This document shows, piece after piece, positions 24,401 to 30,400 of a DNA stretch of 64,000 nucleotides (its first letter is position 1; each line of letters starts with the position of its first letter). This stretch comes from Apricaphanius iberus (lineage: Eukaryota; Chordata; Actinopteri; Cyprinodontiformes; Aphaniidae), in the NCBI GenBank assembly GCA_028564705.1, contig JAPXFQ010000181.1:1244001-1308000 (forward strand). The letters are read 5' to 3'. The translations under genes and the position numbers were made by a program. The notes beneath the pieces are model-generated. The model was not told the origin of the DNA and did not search any database. It saw only the letters and a list, made by a program, of their open reading frames with translations.

Positions 24401-27400
24401 AAATCCATTATGTTGGTGGGTCAGGACAATTTATACGATATTAATCACATTTTTTGGTCATTTAGAATTTCCTTGTGTACCCTAAGTACATATGTTTAAA
24501 TGTGATATTAAAGTGGGCCAACAAAAAAAGGGGATTCTAATACTTAATTTTTCATGAGAAAGAATATTTTATGTGTTATCAATAGGTATGAACAAAATAC
24601 CAAAAATAAAATGCATGTAGTTTTGTCTTATTTCTCATGTTACTCTGAGTAAAAGCTATATGCTGTATTTATATAGTTACGTATTCAGTCTGTATTTAGT
24701 TTATTAAAAGAAAATAATAAACTACACTGCATTAACTAAACAAAAGAACACTTAGTATTTTTTTGTGAAATTATTTAATATGGGTGGACGATATGGACTT
24801 AATATTATATTTCAGATTTTTGTTTCCGTGATAATTTTTGTGATATAGTAATCTGATAATTAAGTATTTAAAACTTATTTTTGGTCTTTTTAGGCAACTG
24901 CAGGTCACGGCAATTGGCAGCCCTCAAATATAAAACACTGCCCTTAATAGCATCTCCATTTTAAAATGGCCATCTTCAGGACACCTCTAACATAACAGTG
25001 TGGTTCATATAACAAAACTACACACAATAGCTGCATAATATTTTCTAATTTCTTGATATCTACTTATTCTCTAATGGAACCAACACTGGAAAAAATATAT
25101 TTTTGTAAATGTTTTGGTGGTTTTCAAATAGACATAGTTAGAATGTATAATTTTTATAATCAAAATACTATTACAATGTTTTTCATGCTTACGATAAATG
25201 ACGTGATGAACTCTATTATGAAAAAAAAAATTGTGAAGGAAGGACCAGATCTAAATCAATAGCAAAGCACCCCATTCCATAGATGCTAAATGTGATATCA
25301 TAACAACCTCATCCTCAGCACAAAAATACCTCTACCTCCTATTCTCCATCTTAACATTTAGTGTTAGATGTATTCTGTATTAGTTTAAAGACAGTTTGAT
25401 CTTCTAATGCGTAAGCAGAGTGCATTGTACAAAACTTGTTCATAACAGATTTATTAAGGCAAATATTTTTAAGCTAATATAAATGCATAAACCTGTAATA
25501 ACTTACTTATTTTCTTTTCTTCTATTAGATGGCTGATGCACAACAGAAACAAATTGAGCATGAAAAGACCGTGCTTCAACAGACATTCCTGACAGAAAAG
25601 GAGATGCTGTTGAGGAAGGAGAAGCTCATTGAAGAAGAGAAGAAGAGACTGGAGAGCCAATTTGAAGAGGAAGTGAGAAAGGCCAAAGCTCTCAAAGATG
25701 AACAAGAACGGCAAAAAAGGCAGATGGAAGAGGAGAAGAAGAACCTTCTGGCTACCATGGATGCAGCACTTAGTAAACAGAAAGAGGCAGAGCAAGAAAT
25801 GCTTAACAAGCAAAAGGAAATGCAAGAACTAGAGAGAAAGAGATTAGAACAGGAAAGGATTCTTGCAGAAGAAAACAAGAAACTCCGTGAGAAATTACAG
25901 GAGCTTGAAGCCCAGAAAGATCAGCATACAGTGGAAACTACCATTGAGAGTAGTAAAGCTCCAGGCAAAGAACTTGTCAGTTTAACAACAGTTGAGATAA
26001 CAAAAACAATTTACAATGGTCAAGCTCCTAGTGATATGGTAGATGATGCAGGAAAGAGACCAGATCCTTTAGCTTTTGATGGCATCCGCGATAAGGTACC
26101 GGCAAGCAGACTCCATGACCTTGGTCTTTTACCCAAGAAACAATTTGACATGCTTAAAGATGGCGAAAGCACTGTTCAGGAGCTTAGTGAAACTGACAAT
26201 CTAAAAGAAATTCTTAAAGGAAAGCATGCTATTGCCGGTGTTTTAACACCAAAAAATAAAAAAATGTCTATTTATCAAGCTTCAAAGGAAAAAATGATTA
26301 CCCCTGGCACAGCAATGATCCTTCTCGAAGCACAAGCAGCCACAGGTTACATTTTAGACCCAATTAAGAATAAGAAACTCTCTGTTAATGAGGCTGTGAA
26401 GGAAGGTTTGATTGGCCCTGAATTGCATGATAAAATGCTCTCAGCTGAAAGGGCTGTTGTTGGCTACAAAGATCCCTTCACTGGTGGAAAGATATCTGTT
26501 TTTGAAGCAATGAAGAAAGGTCTGATAGAACGTGACCATGCCATAAGAGTCCTGGAAGCCCAGCTTGCCACTGGTGGCATTGTTGACCCTGTCAACAGTC
26601 ACCGCGTACCAAATGAAATTGCCTATAAACAGGGACAGTATGATGCTGAAATGCATAAGGTTATGGAAAATCCATCAGATGACACAAAGGGATACTTTGA
26701 CCCCAGCACTCAGGAACCACTGACATATTCTGAGCTTATGGTGAGATGCACTGAGGATCCAGAGCACAGTCTGTTACTCCTACCAATCACAGAAAGAGCC
26801 GCCCAGTGCTCTAGCATATACACAGAAGAGGAGACCAAAGACGTTTTTAGTAAAACAACTGTGTCTGTGCCATTCGGAAGATTCAAGGGTAAAACTGTCA
26901 CAATTTGGGAGATAATCAACTCAGAGTACTTTACTGAAGATCAGAAAAAGGACCTTCTTCGCCAGTACAAGACTGGCAAAATAACAATTGAAAAGATCAT
27001 TAAGATTGTTATCACTGTAGCTGAGGAAAAGGAGAAGAAGAAGGACATTGAATTTGATGGTTTAAGAACATCTGTTCCTGCCAGTGAACTCCTAGAATCC
27101 AAAGTCATCGATAATGATCTTTACAACAAATTGCTAAAGGGAAATGTGTCAGTCAAGGAGGTTTCCGGAATAAAACCAGTTCACGAAGCACTTCAGGGTA
27201 CAAACTGCATAGCTGGAGTACTCATTGACTCATCCAAGGAGACAATGTCCTTTTATCAAGTTATGAAGAGGGACATGATGAGGGCAGATCTTGCTTTGAA
27301 AATGCTTGAAGCTCAAGCAGGATCAGGCTATGTGGTCGACCCTGTTCAAAACAAAAAGTACACTGTTGATGAGGCTGTTAAAGCCGGGGTTGTAGGTCCT

Positions 27401-30400
27401 GAACTTCATGAAAAGCTCCTGTCTGCAGAGAGAGCTGTTACTGGTTACAAAGATCCTTACACTGGAAACACAGTCTCTCTTTTCCAAGCAATGAAGAAAG
27501 CTCTCATTCCTAAAGAGCAAGGTATCAGACTGCTAGATGCCCAAATTACAAGCGGTGGCATCATTGATCCACTGAGGAGCCATCGTATACCCCATAATGT
27601 TGCATGCGACAGAAATTATTTCGATGATGAAATGAAACAGTGTCTAAACAGTCCGACTGATGGAACTAAATGTTTCTTTGATCCAAACACAAAAGAAAAT
27701 GTCACATACTCACAGCTCTTTGACAGATGTATTACTGACAAAAAAACTGGTCTTAAGCTTCTTCCACTTAGTGATGAAGCAATCAATGATCAAGAAGAAG
27801 CAACATACACTGAAGCCCAGACAAAAGAGGCTATGAAACAGGCAACTGTGGAGCTTGACTGTGGACCATTCAAGGGCAGAAAGATGACACTCTGGGAAAT
27901 TATACACTCTGACTATCTCACTGAAGAACAGAGACTCGAAATGCTCAGACAGTTTAGATCAGGAAAAGTTACGATTGAAAAGATCATAAAGATCATTATC
28001 ACAATTGTGGAAGAGAAGGAGGCCAAGAAAAAGGAACAGTCCAGCTTTAAGGGACTCAGAGATCCTGTTCCAGCAGTCTCCTTGCATGATTCTAAAATAA
28101 TTGACCAAGCAACCTTTGACCTTCTCCAACAAGGCAAAACAACACCTAAAAAAGTAAGTGAGAATCCAAATGTCGGTAAATACCTCCAGGGCACTGAAAG
28201 TATTGCTGGAATCTATGTTGAGCCAACAAAAGAGAAAATAAGTATTTATGAGGCTTTGAAGAAAAAGCTGCTCAGACACAACACCGGGCTTTTGCTTCTC
28301 GAGGCTCAGGCTGCAACTGGGTTCATTGTAGATCCAGTAAAGAACCAATGTCTTACCGTAGATGAGGCAGTGAAAGCAGGACTTGTTGGTCCAGAACTCC
28401 ATGAAAAACTCCTCTCTGCAGAAAAAGCCGTCACTGGCTACAAGGATCCTTTCACTGGAAATAAAATCTCCCTATATGAAGCCATGCAAAAGGATCTGAT
28501 ACTCAAAGAACATGCCATCCCCCTGCTCCAAGCACAGATGTTCAGTGGTGGAATCATTGATCCTGTAAACAGCCATCGGGTCCCAACTGATGTGGCATAC
28601 CAGAAGAACATTTTCAGTAAGGAAGTTGCCAAGACCTTGTCTGGGTCTTCAGATGACAGCAAGCCTTTTTCAGATCCAGAAACTGATGATAATGTAAGCT
28701 ACAAGCAACTTAAAGATAAATGCCAAAGAGATAAAGACACAGGCCTGTACATCCTTCCTCTCTCCAAACCTCAGTCTCCTACTGTTGTGGAAAAGACATA
28801 CCTTTATACAGAAGAGCAAACCCAGAGTGATCTTACTGACACCCAAATTGACATTCCAGTTGAGGGTCTTGCTGATAAACCAATGAATCTTTGGGATGTC
28901 ATGAACTCAAATTTGCTTCCAGAACAAGAGAGACAGAAACTCTTGGAAGAATACAGATCTGGAAAAATCACCAAAGAACGGATGATCATCATTATAATTG
29001 AGATAATGGAGCAAAGAGAGGTAATCAGACATGACAGTCCACTGTCATATAAGACCATAAGAAGAAGGATAACTATTGAAGAGCTCTACAATGCCCGCAT
29101 CATTGATCTGGAGACATACAACCTTCTTAAACAAGGCAAAAGAGATATTCGTGATATAATGGAGATGACCAGTGTAAAACAGTATCTCTATGGCACAGGA
29201 TGTGTTGCTGGTGTCAAAACAGACTCAAGCTCCAAGATTAGCATATATCAAGCAATGAAAAGGGGTTTCATTAAACCAGAAGTAGGCCTCAGTCTCCTGG
29301 AGGCACAAGCCGCAACAGGCTTTATTATCGACCCAGTAAAGAATGAGACACTGACTGTTGATGAAGCTGTTCGTAAGGGGGTGGTTGGACCGGAGATTCA
29401 TGACAAACTACTTTCAGCTGAAAGAGCTGTCACTGGATATAAGGATCCATACAGTGGGAAAATCATATCTCTTTTCCAGGCCATGAAAAAGGATCTTGTT
29501 CCAGAGGATTATGCTTTAAAAATGTTGGAAGCTCAAACTGCTACTGGAGGCATCATTGATCCAGAATTCCAGTTCCATCTTCCAGCTGACATTGCCTTGC
29601 AAAGAGGTTATATGAACAAGGAGACAAACGAGAGACTCACAGACAACGTGAAGGGTTTCACTGATCCTGTTACAGAAGAACAACTGTCATATGCACAGCT
29701 CCTTAAGAGATGCAAGCTAGAGGGTGGATTGCGCCTACTCTCCCTGGGTGATAAGAGGCTAACTTTCAAGGGTTTGAGAAAACAAATCACAATGGAGGAG
29801 CTGATTCGCTCACAAATTATTGACCAGGAGACTGTCACTGAATTGAATGAAGGTCGTCTTACAGTGGAGGAGGTTAGCAATAGACTCTCAAGATACCTTG
29901 AGGGCACAGGCTGTATTGCTGGTGTGTTCTTGGAGTCAAGCAAAGAACGTCTATCAGTTTACCAGGCCATGAAGAAAAACATGATAAGACCAGGTACTGC
30001 ATTTGAACTCCTTGAGGCTCAGGCAGCCACAGGTTATGTCATTGATCCAATCAAGAACCTTAAACTCACAGTAAATGAGGCTGTAAAGATGGGAATTGTA
30101 GGCCCAGAATTCAAAGACAAGCTTCTCTCTGCTGAGCGTGCAGTGACAGGTTATAGAGATCCTTATTCAGGAAAGACAATCTCCTTGTTCCAGGCTATGA
30201 AGAAGGGACTCATCTTGAAAGATCATGGTATCCGTCTCCTAGAAGCTCAGATTGCCACAGGTGGAATTATTGATCCAGAGGAAAGCCATCGTTTACCAGT
30301 GGAGGTAGCCTATAAACGTGGTTTCTTTGATGAAGAAATGAATGAGATTCTGACTGATCCATCTGATGACACCAAAGGCTTCTTTGATCCTAATACTGAA

